Shown: in pieces, positions 49,026 to 58,786 of the stretch
How positions within the stretch are numbered: position 1 is the stretch's first letter
Layout of the letters: the number at the start of each line of letters is the position of its first letter
Assembly: GCA_020081605.1 (NCBI GenBank)
Contig: JAHREC010000018.1
Location: 1,922,001 to 1,986,000 of the forward strand
Direction: 5' to 3'
Length of the DNA: 64,000 bases
Source of the DNA: Albifimbria verrucaria
Taxonomy: Eukaryota > Ascomycota > Sordariomycetes > Hypocreales > Stachybotryaceae
Made by a program: the position numbers and the translations under genes
Notes under the pieces: generated by a model
The model's database searches: none
What the model was told of the DNA's origin: nothing
Seen by the model: only the letters and a program-made list of their open reading frames with translations

Positions 49026-49584
49026 GAACTTGTTTGATTTCGGAAAGTCAGGGCGCGGACGACACGATACAAAGCCCCTCATGATACGATGCTTTACTCG
49101 TTGGCAAAGGGGCAAGGATGACGGACGGCGTTCACTTCTGATTGAATCAAACCCCGCGACTCGGGGTAGAGGGCAGCGATGAGAATCGTGCATATGCGTT
49201 ATATGCTATTCACACGGCTTAGATTAGGGCTTAGTCCGGGAGCTGGAAAGTCTTGCACTGGGCTCTGGACACGATCCTTTTTTTCGTGAGCCAGGGCCAG
49301 AGCTGGGAGCTTTACGTGGATGAGGATATGTCGAAGCTCATGGGGAGGAATACGAAAGGCTGTGAGCCGGATCTGCCCGACTGTATCATAGTCACGTCCA
49401 CTGTCCATAGAAAGCCTGTCCGGCAAGGACAACGATAGCAGACCTTTCTCCCGAGTACCCTTGTTTGATTTCGGGGAGGACTCGTGGTATAATGGACAAA
49501 GTGTGCACAAATATCAGCCGGAGACGGTGGTGTGTCGAAAACAGATCGTGTCATTCCCTATGCAATCCGGGTATATAGGTCATG
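49026..49584. other. convergent intergenic region, PP4 subunit / AFG2
   Basis: About 560 bp of 3' flank for two convergent genes. No supportable gene. Confidence 0.5.
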
Positions 49585-49762
49585 AGCCCATGTTCTATAG
49601 TTCATATTACCTCCAACCGATCCTTTTACCCATACTCGCACCTTTTTGGAATTCCCAAGACCCAAACTTCGTAGCCCATGTTCTATAAATCATATCGTCT
49701 TGAACCAAGCATGACCCATGCTTACACCTTTTAAATTGCCGAGACCAAGCTTCATAGCCCAT
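49585..49762. repeat. imperfect 83-88 bp tandem duplication over the AFG2 stop
   Basis: Two diverged copies (49585-49672 and 49673-49755) share an opening AGCCCATGTTCTATA, a central CACCTTTT block and a closing AAGACC/GAGACC block, and a third copy begins at 49756 with AGCCCAT. On the leftward strand each copy begins ATGGGCTA and covers the end of the AFG2 coding region plus some 3' flank. Confidence 0.8.
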
Positions 49763-52139
49763 CGTCATTGACATCGTGATGTTCCGCGGCGTTCTCTCCA
49801 GTGCTCCGACCAGGTCCGCCATGTTGATCTCCAGCACAACAGTCTCCGGCTCTTCTTCGTATCGCTCCAATGCCGCCGTGCCGGCCTGGCTGCAGATGGC
49901 CTTGATTTCAGCGCCGGAGTAGCCTTCAGATAGGCGGGCTAGCTCGGAGATGTCAACATCGGGGGCGACGTCTAGGTTACGGAGGTGAACCCTGAAAACG
50001 TCCTCACGCGCGGACAGGTCTGGAGGTCCAACATAGAGTACTTGGTCGAAACGACCCGGACGGAGAAGCGCCGGATCGATGGCTTCAGGGCGGTTGGTGG
50101 CAGCCAGTACGAGTACGCCAGTGAGCGCCTCAAAGCCATCCATCTCAGTGAGCAACGTCGTGAGCATGTTGACGGCGCCCGTGCTGCGTGAGGCGCTGGC
50201 CGAACCGCCAGGCCCAGTGCGCTGACCACTGATAGAGTCGATCTCGTCGAAGAAGATGATGGAGGGCGCAGCAGCGCGAGCGCGCTCGAACAGGGAGCGG
50301 ACGGCACGCTCAGACTCACCAACGTACATGTTGAGGAGCTCGGCGCCCTTGACAGCGAAGAAATTGAAGGAGGACTCGGTGGCCATGGCTTGTGCGGAGA
50401 GAGTCTTGGAACAGCCAGGGGTCCATAGAGGAGGAGACCCTTGGGTGGATGGGGCAAGACGCGACGGCTTGCGGGATTGTTGTCCTGCAGGGAAGGTGAG
50501 TTACAGTCTTGGGCATGTAGTCGACACAAAGATAGGACTTACCTTAGCATTCCTAATCATACGGGCAAGGACTTTCTTCAAGTTCTCCTGGCCTCCTACA
50601 TCTTGCCAATGAATCGTGGGAGGCTTCAAGTTAATGTCATGCATGGCAGTTGGCCGCGTCGTGCAGAGAGCATTATCCAAGTCATCCTTTGTCAAGAAGC
50701 GTTGCTCCTCAGATGCTGTTGGGTCAATATCTTCCTCGTCCAGCCTGCTTCCCAGTAATTTCTTGGCGTTGAGCACCAGCCTAGCAATATCCCCGCCAGT
50801 GTAAGCGTGCGTCTTCTGTGCCAGATCCAACAGCCAGTCCTTCTTCTTGTCGGCAGGGACAGGCGGGTTAATGAATTCGAGGATTTCCATACGCTCCGTA
50901 GCGCGGGGATGGGCAAGGCGACATTGTCACCGAGGCGTGCGCAATTTTGTAGCACTAGGGGATATCGGTCATGTAATCTAAGCAAGTTGCAATGACGACA
51001 ACCCGGGGCAGGGCGTCGTTGGCCAAGGCCAAAGCCGAAAGAGCGTCGAGCTCATCGGCGATGCTGTCAATGACGGCGTTGCGATTGGAGCGTTCTTTGT
51101 CGAGAATATCACCCAGCTTTTCGATGAATATCATGCTAGGCTGCTGGTCACGAGCCTGCTTGAACGTCTCACGAATAGATGACAGCTTATCCGAAGGTTG
51201 AATCCAGAAAGGACGGCCCCAGCCCGTAGCAGCGAGGCGTTGGAGGATAAAGGTCTTGCCTGTGCCTGAGCTACCATGCAGGACCATGGCACAAGACTCT
51301 CGCTCGCCTTTGATCCAGAATGGACGGGTGAATGCCTTGAGGAACTGGTTAATTGTCTTGACTTGCTTTGTCAAGCCCGGCACTCCGGTGAGGACGAGGT
51401 CTCCACCGCTAATGACATCGTCGGTAGGGGCTTCTCCTCGTTTTCTTGCAGGATCTGCACGGTTGTTGAGGCCAGCTTAAAGCTCGCCACGTTGGAGGAC
51501 TTTGAGTTGACAGAGATAACCTTGAACGAGCGGCGCAGCTTGTTGATACTGACACCCTCAAACACCATGCCCGGGAAGACCAGTTCGGCACGATCTAGAT
51601 GTGTATCAGTATCATAGTTTGAGTTGGGGAAAGGGATGCATACCAAGTGATAAACTTAGAGAAAACTCCCAACAAGGCAAATGCTTCGTCGGAGCCTTCA
51701 CCTCGGTGTCGGCGTCGCCCACCTCCTGCACCGTGACGACGTCGGCTTCAGGCATAGCATCACCGCTGAGGCTCACGCGGATCTGATCGCCCACTTTGAA
51801 GCCGGCGGCGTCTTGGAAGGCCCTGGTCATCATGACGACGTTGGGGCTGAGGTTGCCGCCGCCGGGCAGCACCCAGAGAGAGGCCTCGCGGCGAATAGGC
51901 TGGTCATCGAGGCGCTCGACGATGCAGTGGCGGGCATTCTCGAGGTTGCCCGTCAGGGAGATGTACGAGTCTTTGCTCACGTAGATGCGGCCGGCGCCCA
52001 GCAGGCTAGCCTTTTCAAGGCTGGGGTTGGCCAGCGGCCGCACCTGGCCTCGAGGCTCTTTTGACCATGGTGTGCGGAGGAGATGCTTCCGGGGACTGAG
52101 GATGAAGTCTGGAGGTTGTGGAAAGGTGATGGGAGGCAA
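49607..52139 (-). CDS. afg2: AAA ATPase Afg2/Drg1, ribosome maturation
   Basis: This is a tandem AAA ATPase that strips Rlp24 from cytoplasmic pre-60S particles. The N domain (MPPITFPQPPDFILSPRKHL, ASLLGAGRIYVSKDSYISLT) is followed by D1 with Walker A HGSSGTGKTF and an unusual Walker B, IFIEKLGDIL. D2 has GPPGCSKT (after repair), Walker B IIFFDEIDS and ALLRPGRFDQVLYVGPPD. Exons are 51644-52139, 50543-51594 and 49607-50484, with introns of 49 and 58 bp. Single C losses are inferred near 51423, 50959, 50906 and 50419. The C terminus extends beyond RNITMSMTMGYEAWSRQFKR through a diverged tandem duplicate, which probably added about 40 residues; an original stop nearer 49700 is likely. The length of about 810 residues is a little above the family norm. 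Confidence 0.92.
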
Positions 52140-52995
52140 TGATATAGAAGAAGCAGGCCTACCAACTAAGGCATAGCCTAAACCTCTACAGTGCAGGCGT
52201 TTACGTTAATGCATCCTAAAGTAGGTATCCATCGACATTTCTCCATTGTAAGCCATCTCGAAGACTAATGTATTAAAATCTTGAGAAACTACGAGTTTAA
52301 TGGGATGGAAAAATTAATATGCAGAAATTAATTATATGATTATATTCTGATATTAATCCATTTTTAATAAAGAATACTAATACAATTTTCCAAGAAGAAT
52401 GTTCACATGTGAGCCTCTGAGAGATATATGGGCGCTCTTCTTTTTTTTTTCCTCTTTTTTCTCTTTTTTTTAGTCACTTCTCCAGTTGTTTGTTTGCCTG
52501 CCTGCCCACCTACTAGAGGTAGGCCATGTCCCCACATGGCATTCTCAGAGCCCAAGGTCAATCCTGTAAAGTTCATAATAAGAGTCATCTAGAGATACAG
52601 TACAGCTTATGAGTCACTCTTAATTTTCTTTAATTTTAAAAGAGTGCTTACAACTAAAAGCGATCCTTATCCATGCTGAACCCAAGTTTCTTAGGTTCGG
52701 AAATTGCTTGTTAGTGGTGTAAGATGAGGTGGGATGGGAGTGTCTTTGTCTTATAGAACAGTCGCATCGCAACCTCTGCTTCCAGGGTCTGCAGCCCATC
52801 CAATCAAGCTCCGCCGCTGTACCTCGAATGGGCCCCATACATCCCAAGCCCGAGCCTGCGACATCCAAGCTCAACCACCAGGGACAATTCTCCATTTTCC
52901 CCATCCACAAGCTTCCAACCACAAAGGTTCCTTCTCTCCCTTGCCCCTTTTCTCGATGACTCCAGCTGGTCCGCTGCCTGGATGACCGGCTCTCG
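52140..52995. other. divergent intergenic region, AFG2 / RRM-like gene
   Basis: An 856-bp interval without a supportable gene. 52265-52395 is strongly AT-rich, unlike the rest of the window, and 52438-52472 is a T/C tract. Both promoters must lie here. Confidence 0.5.
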
Positions 52996-54285
52996 ATGGC
53001 GCTGCCTCGCGACTGCGCTCCCGCCCCTAGCCCGAGCCTCGTCAGGGCCTTCTCCTGGTCTACGTCGTGTCGCAACAGCAGCAGCAGCAACGGCAACACT
53101 CATGTCCCGTGGCCAGGCCTCAAGCGAAAGGGCTCTTCCCTGAACAGCGACGCTGCCCAAGCCAGCGTTTTCTCTGTGGGCCAACTTAAGCGTCGAGATG
53201 CCGCCGCTTCAATCCTCTCTCCTAGCGACAATGCTGTAGCTGTAGCCACAGACGACGGCCTCGCGGAGAGCTTGCTTCCACAGCTATCGTCCTCCGACAA
53301 CTCCCGGGTGATGCTCATTCTGAGCGGCTTAAGCACTAGTCTCAAGGCCAGCGACTTTCAGCGCCTCGTCCCCAGCGACCTGTCCAGCTGGGGCGTCATC
53401 AAACATGGTATGCTACCAGATCCTATCCCTTCCTCCCCATCACGTGCTCACCCTCTACAGTCCAGCAGAAACGCGATACCAAGACGCTCGAACCGCTCGG
53501 CACGTACTACATCACCTTCACCTCTGCTGCGGCGCTCTCCGTCTACCAAGACAAGCTCCTCCGTCTCCACAACCTCAACAAGCTCAAGCTCAAGTCCTCC
53601 TCCGGCGACGCATGGCATCTGTCGGTGCCCGCTCACCTCCGCTCGGGAGCCAATGACCTCGACGAGGAAGCCGACAGCTTCACCCTGACCCCAGGCTCTC
53701 TGGAAATCAACCCCCGGTTCGAAAGCGCGCCGGCGTTCCTAAGAACTGGTGGGCTCGCCAGCTTGGTGATCGCGTCAAGCACTTCGGCTATGGACCCGCA
53801 CCTCCAGCCGTTTTGCTGCACATCTACCCCCTACAGTAACGGCGCAGACCTTGGCCAAGTTGATCAACCAAGATGGACAAAAACGCGGCTGTTCCTGGGA
53901 CATCTGCGAGCCGCTTGCCCTCGACGTGGAAAAGGACTCCGACCCAGAATCTGCCCCTGACCCGGCGGCAAACTCTAGCCAACAGGCCGAAACCGACAAT
54001 GCCCAGCAAGACGAGCAGCAGCTCAACCAAGAACATGCACAGGACACAGACCAAGACCCGAGCTTGATCGGAGAGGACTTGGTTGATCTCAGTGAAACAA
54101 GGAAACCCAGACAGCACATCAACTACGACACAAAGGAGAAGCTCCGAAGCCGCTTTGTGATTGTATGTGCAAACGAGGCCGAAGCACATCGCTTCCACCG
54201 CTACTGGAACCAGCGGAAGGTGATGCCAACGCCATGGCGCAAGGGTGAGCAAAACATAGTCCATGCATCAAGAATAAACTGGTAG
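52996..54285 (+). CDS. Unknown protein with RRM-like fold, possibly mitochondrial
   Basis: Function is not recognised. The product of about 412 residues starts MALPRDCAPAPSPSLVRAFS, with an Arg/Ser-rich, acid-poor N terminus that could target mitochondria. The segment RVMLILSGLSTSLKASDFQR followed by GTYYITFTSAAALSVYQDKL has the strand-helix-strand spacing of an RRM fold; this is my inference. WWARQLGDRVKHFGYGPAPP, GCSWDICEPLAL, an acidic Gln-rich stretch and a conserved end (RFVIVCANEAEAHRFHRYWN, closing INW) follow. Exons are 52996-53407 and 53461-54285, with a 53-bp intron of matching phase. Bases are missing near 53742 and from the C-run at 53827-53831. It resembles hypothetical proteins of filamentous ascomycetes. 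Confidence 0.7.
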
Positions 54286-54800
54286 CCACCCTCAAAAAAA
54301 GTACATTCTCCCTATTCTCTCCCCTTGCCTCCACAGACCTCTTGTGTACCGTACACACTGCGCATAGAGCGACGCTGAACACCGTCTCGTTGACTTGTGA
54401 CCCCTTCTTTGAATCCCCGCTCGAGATTCCCCGTGGGGTATCCTCCAACCGCTTCTATCTTGCTGCCCGGTCCTCCACAAGCCAGGTTGTAGGCTCTAAT
54501 CTTCTGCCCTAGCTGTCAAGCACAATCTCCGTGGGTGCCGCGGGGCGATGGCAGGGAACTCGTAGTCGACCCAGATGAAAACCCCAAACTCCAAACCATT
54601 ATTTGCTGTTCTAAGGAAAAATGGAAAGAAAACAAAGCCACCGAGGAGGGGCAGAAGTAACAGAACGCGGTGCGTGCATGGCACCTAGCATGATGCACCT
54701 TGAAAGGATGCGACAACCGACACCGCCTTGCCCATACAGTCTACTGAGATTCCCTCTTCAAAGTTTCGCGCACGGAGCTCCTCGCAACTCTCCTGTCTCT
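54286..54800. other. convergent intergenic region
   Basis: A 515-bp 3' flank between the RRM-like gene and SEC4. No supportable gene. Confidence 0.5.
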
Positions 54801-55837
54801 CTAGCAGCATTTGCCTCCGGAGCCGCCCTCGCTCTTGTCACCGACGTTGACACCGGCGCCGGAGGGTTGATCGTTCTTGGAGCTGTCGACGAGACGCTTC
54901 TTGATATCGGCGGCAAGGCTGTAGAAGGCCTTGTCAATGTTGATGTTGCTCTTGGCGGAAACCTCGAGGAAGGGGATTCCCAGTTCGTCGGCCAAGGCCT
55001 GTCCTTGCTCCGTTGAGACGACGCGCTTGTCCTCCCAATCGCACTTGTTGCCGATCAGGATCTTGTTGACACCCTCGGTAGCGTGCTGTTGTACGTTCTC
55101 GAACCAGGTACGGATGTCTGTAATGATAGGACGTGGTCAGCATTGATTCAAAGATCAGGTAGCAAGGCGCCCGCCGCTTTGAATTGTGCTCATCCAGGTC
55201 TGCAGGTAGAAGAGCGCAATAATAGCAGGCATTGGATGCAAGAGAGAACGCGGTAGTTCCCATGCATGTGCAGATGTTGTAGAGAGAAGGGTTAATTGGG
55301 AAAACACACTGTTGAATGATCGCTCGTCGGTGACGTCGTAAACCAGCAGAATGCCCATGGCGCCGCGGTAGTAAGCGGTGGTGATTGTGCGGAAGCGCTC
55401 CTGGCCGGCCGTATCCCAGATTTGCAGCTTAACACGCTTTCCATCTAGCTCAATGGTCCTGATCTTGAAGTCGATGCCGATAGTGGTAATGAAGGATGGG
55501 GTGAAGGAGTCCTCGCTGAAGCGCAGGAGACAGCATGACTTGCCGACGCCAGAATCGCCGATGAGCAGCAGCTTGATCTAGAGAGGGGAGGGTGGAGAGT
55601 CAGCGGCACGGCACAGAAGAGGCTAAAGGGAAGGGGAAGGGAAGCTCTGTGATGGTCGCGGGGCGGTGATTGCATGAGGGTAATGCAGCGCTCGAGACAG
55701 AGGCGTGCAGCGGAGATGGAAGGCGAGCGACGAGGCAGCGAGGGCCGCGGTGACGATATTGATGCGTCTGCGGATAGGGCAGGATAAGGGGTGGGAGGCA
55801 TCCGTACCAGGAAGTCATAGTTGCGATTACTCGACAT
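54801..55837 (-). CDS. sec4: Rab GTPase Sec4/Rab8 type, exocytic vesicles
   Basis: This is a 204-residue Rab GTPase that directs secretory vesicles to the plasma membrane through the exocyst. It has P-loop GDSGVGKS, switch [41 protein letters not shown] and EVSAKS. A Gly/Ser-rich hypervariable tail ends in Cys-Cys for geranylgeranylation. Exons are 55808-55837, 55310-55577 and 54801-55117, with introns of 230 and 192 bp, the longest in the window. All phases agree and no frameshift is present. The short first exon encodes [10 protein letters not shown], as in the fungal Sec4 family. Confidence 0.96.
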
Positions 55838-57251
55838 GATGGGCGACGATGACTCGAGCAGTCCGCGATCCGGGAGTAATTTTTCTGGCGAAAAAGGTAT
55901 GCGAGGTTCGAGGTTCGGGTCTTGGGCGGTTCCTTGAGCCAAGGGAATGGGAGGTATGAGGCAAGGAAGAAAGACGGCCGCTGGCTGAAGCGAGACGTGA
56001 CCGTAAAGTGATACGTGCAATGGAGTCGGTCTACAGTACAGTACCTAGGTACATGCTGCGGCGACTTGCTAGTGGCGGTGGCCTGGCCTGGCCTGCCTGG
56101 AGAGAGGGTCAAGTAGACAGAGGGTACACGGGAGGTACCTCGAGGCCAGCGGAAAGCGAGTACCCCATGCAGATGCGGCCGCCTAAACCACTCTCTCGAT
56201 GCAATGCACAGCAGGTACCCTCCAACTCCCAGAATCATCCTATGCAACAGAGCGAGGTACAGTACAGCACTACCTCATTACCCCATCCATCCAAAAAGCT
56301 TGGGCAGCCTACCTTAATCCAGGAAGACACGTCAACACCTTGCCTCATTGACCGACAAGTACCGCCAAGGTAGACGTAGAAAGTGTATGTAGGCGTGCCA
56401 TGGTCTTGTGATGGGATTGCAAGGCACCAATTTAACACTGAAACGAGCACTGTTCATCTTCAACCGCTAACCAATGGGGCAGTCATGTCTGCGTGTTGCC
56501 TGCACCATTTCAATGCAATTTGCGGAGCCCAACGTGCTTAGGTAGGGAAGCCCAGCCCATGGGCTTTTGTCTTGCGCTCTTCCCCAATGGTACCTGTCAT
56601 GGCAGGTGGGCGGGTGAGCCATGCAAACTTGGCACGGTGTTCGCTCAAGGACTCGTGCCAACTTCCCTCGTGCGTGGCAACATCTGCTACTGTACGGATT
56701 ACTCTGTACTGTCCTGTCCTGTACCTTTAACATTATCCACCCGCTTGGACCCTGGAATCCCCAGACCTCCCTCCCATATACGTAATCGTCATCCTTTCCA
56801 CCGCTGCACCTTCAAGCCAAGACTTTGATGATGGACATGGTCTCCCTTGTCTCACTTTAACGCCATGGTCCTGTCTCAAGAAGAAGCAAGAATTCTAGGT
56901 AATTTTAGGGCGGTTTGCAGTACTTGGGTGAGCGAATCAGTACACAAAACGGAGAAAATGCATGACTACAACATTGTTATCCCAGACTAGCACTAACAAC
57001 AACATCATTGTCATCACAAATCGGATACGTTGTTCTCGGGCATATTTTATATTCCCTGCATTTTGACACTTGTCATCGCAGTACGACCCTAAGGCAATAT
57101 TCCATATTTCTCCCTCAAAGGGAGAAATCGTGAAGAAGTGAAGTGAGAACCAGGTTCAAGGTAATGTACAAGAACGTAATCAAGATAGAGTACCTTTACG
57201 ACTTTTCATATCGTAGCACATGATCATCGAGGCCTCGCTCTCCAATCTCGT
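55838..57251. other. intergenic: SEC4 promoter and LPMO 3' flank
   Basis: About 1.4 kb without a supportable gene. GTACAG- and GGTACC-like motifs recur at 56030-56050 and 56250-56270. Confidence 0.5.
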
Positions 57252-58786
57252 CTACTCCTCTCGGCAGCTGCCAAACGAATTCTGGCACCCACAGGTGCAG
57301 TGTCGGGTCTTGCGTCCACAGCGGCCCTTGCGAGAGCAGCAGTCGCCGAAAGAGCTGCCCTGGCACGTCTGGCCCGTGGTTCCGCCACAGCGACCGTCCT
57401 TGGAGATCTTGAGACCGGATTCTCCTCATCACCTTTGCTGCCCTCATCGTTACCATTGCCGGTCTCCTCGTCTTCCTTGGGAGTTTCAGGAGCAGTCTCT
57501 TCATCCTCCTTTGGAGTTTCAGGGCAGTCTCCTCGTCTTCCTTTGGGGGTTGAGGAGTCTCCTTCTCAGGAGCAGCAGAAGTCTGAGTCGCCGGGGCGGC
57601 GGAAGAAGTCTTGACGGGTGCCTCAATAACCTCGGGCTCTTCAACCTTGTTGTCGGTCTCGCCAAAGTCCTTGCCCCAAGGCTCTGGGATGTTGTCGTAG
57701 GACGTGGCGAAGATCTCCTTTCCTTCAAACTTCGGGGGCCCTCGAAGTCACCCGAGTTGCAGGCGTCGTTGATAGACTCGCAGTAGGATTCCCAAGTCTT
57801 GCAGTTGGCGGCACCGCTTGGAGGCATGTTATCATAGCAGCCCTTGGATTGGTTCCAGCACTCCTTGGAGCCGTCCCAGCACGCACTCTCCCAGAGTATG
57901 AAGCGATTGGAAGGCCGCACCAGTTGGCGTTCTTGAGAAGGCAGTCCTCGGGGATGACACCCTCTTGCTGTGATGACTCGGCGTTTGCCTGAGCACCACC
58001 AGCGGGCCTGTAGACCTTAGGACCAGGAATTACATACTCAGGAGGGCTGCTCTTGTAAATATCGTAAGTGAGGCCAGACTCCTCTCCAGTGACGTAGCCG
58101 GGGATGCTCGCCTCGTACTCTGATGGAATATCTAGGGATCCGCTGGCTCCGCCTTCAATGTAGATTTGAGCGCAGCTGATGTAGAACTGAGGGTCGCCCT
58201 TATAGGCGAAGTGCAATGCGGTGATCTCAGATCTCACAATGTAATAACCTGAAGGCAAACCGGTAGGTAGGTTGACAGAGAGCAGGCCGTTGTTCTCAAT
58301 GAGAGTGTCCACGCACCACTTGTTGCTCTCTACATCAAAACCATCCTCCCAGATCTTCATCCAACCCGGTCCGGCAGCCGAGTCAGAGAACATATCATCC
58401 ACCTTCTTGATATAGACAGTGCAGGGTCCCTTGTGACCATCATCGATGACTCCGGGGTTCTCGAAGCTAGGCCACTCACGGAACTCAAAGGTGAGCTTGG
58501 AGCCGCTAGGGCCGGGCAGATGAACGGAACAGCTTTGCCGCCGTTGTAACCTAGATGCAACAATCAGCCGACGACTTCATGTAATGGCAGCTTGACGGGT
58601 GAACTCACCGCAAGCCATATCGTCTCCATCAATGGGGTAGACGGGGCTGGTGGCCTTAGCCGCGTCGGAGGGTTGACGCACACAGGTGCCATCACCCTGG
58701 TTCTTGTCGTTGATGCGAAGAGTAGTGAACAAGGTATGGGCACTTGCAATCGATGCAAGGCCGAGAAGCGAAGCAACAAACTTCAT
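57252..58786 (-). CDS. AA9 lytic polysaccharide monooxygenase with Cys-rich module and CBM18-like tail
   Basis: This secreted copper enzyme of about 493 residues should cleave crystalline cellulose or related glucans oxidatively. The signal peptide MKFVASLLGLASIASA leaves His17 as the mature N terminus, the first histidine-brace ligand. The second is in DDGHKGPCTVYI (about residue 99). The axial region is ALHFAYKGDPQFYISCAQIY. A Cys-rich module (about 258-330: NANWCG, ECWNQSKGCYDN, SYCESINDACNS) and an acidic linker with three ETPKEDEE-like repeats follow. The tail is hevein-like, with nine Cys (CGGTTGQTCQGSSFGDCC). One 58-bp intron lies at 58551-58608. G or C losses near 58512, 57895, 57733, 57524 and 57414 interrupt the frame. 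The repaired frame ends at 57252. Confidence 0.9.
57255..57402 (-). other. hevein-like (CBM18-type) domain of the LPMO with basic binding face
   Basis: The 45-residue C-terminal module keeps the hevein cysteine spacing, with CC after FGD, then CG, and ends CGCQNSFGSC. The positions that normally carry aromatic sugar-stacking residues (as in CCSxxGYCG) read CCSRKGRCGRKTRHC. The cysteines stay in register throughout, so this is not a local frame error. Chitin binding by the usual face looks impaired; a negatively charged ligand is possible. Confidence 0.75.

Noticed and set aside
52265..52395. AT-rich patch as a RIP-mutated transposon remnant
   Set aside because: Only about 130 bp, with no repeat ends or coding trace; ordinary AT-rich spacer is simpler.
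31603..57000. Secondary-metabolite cluster (aldo-keto reductase, squalene epoxidase, amidase)
   Set aside because: The genes are spread over 20 kb among housekeeping genes, with no synthase, cyclase, P450 or regulator between them.
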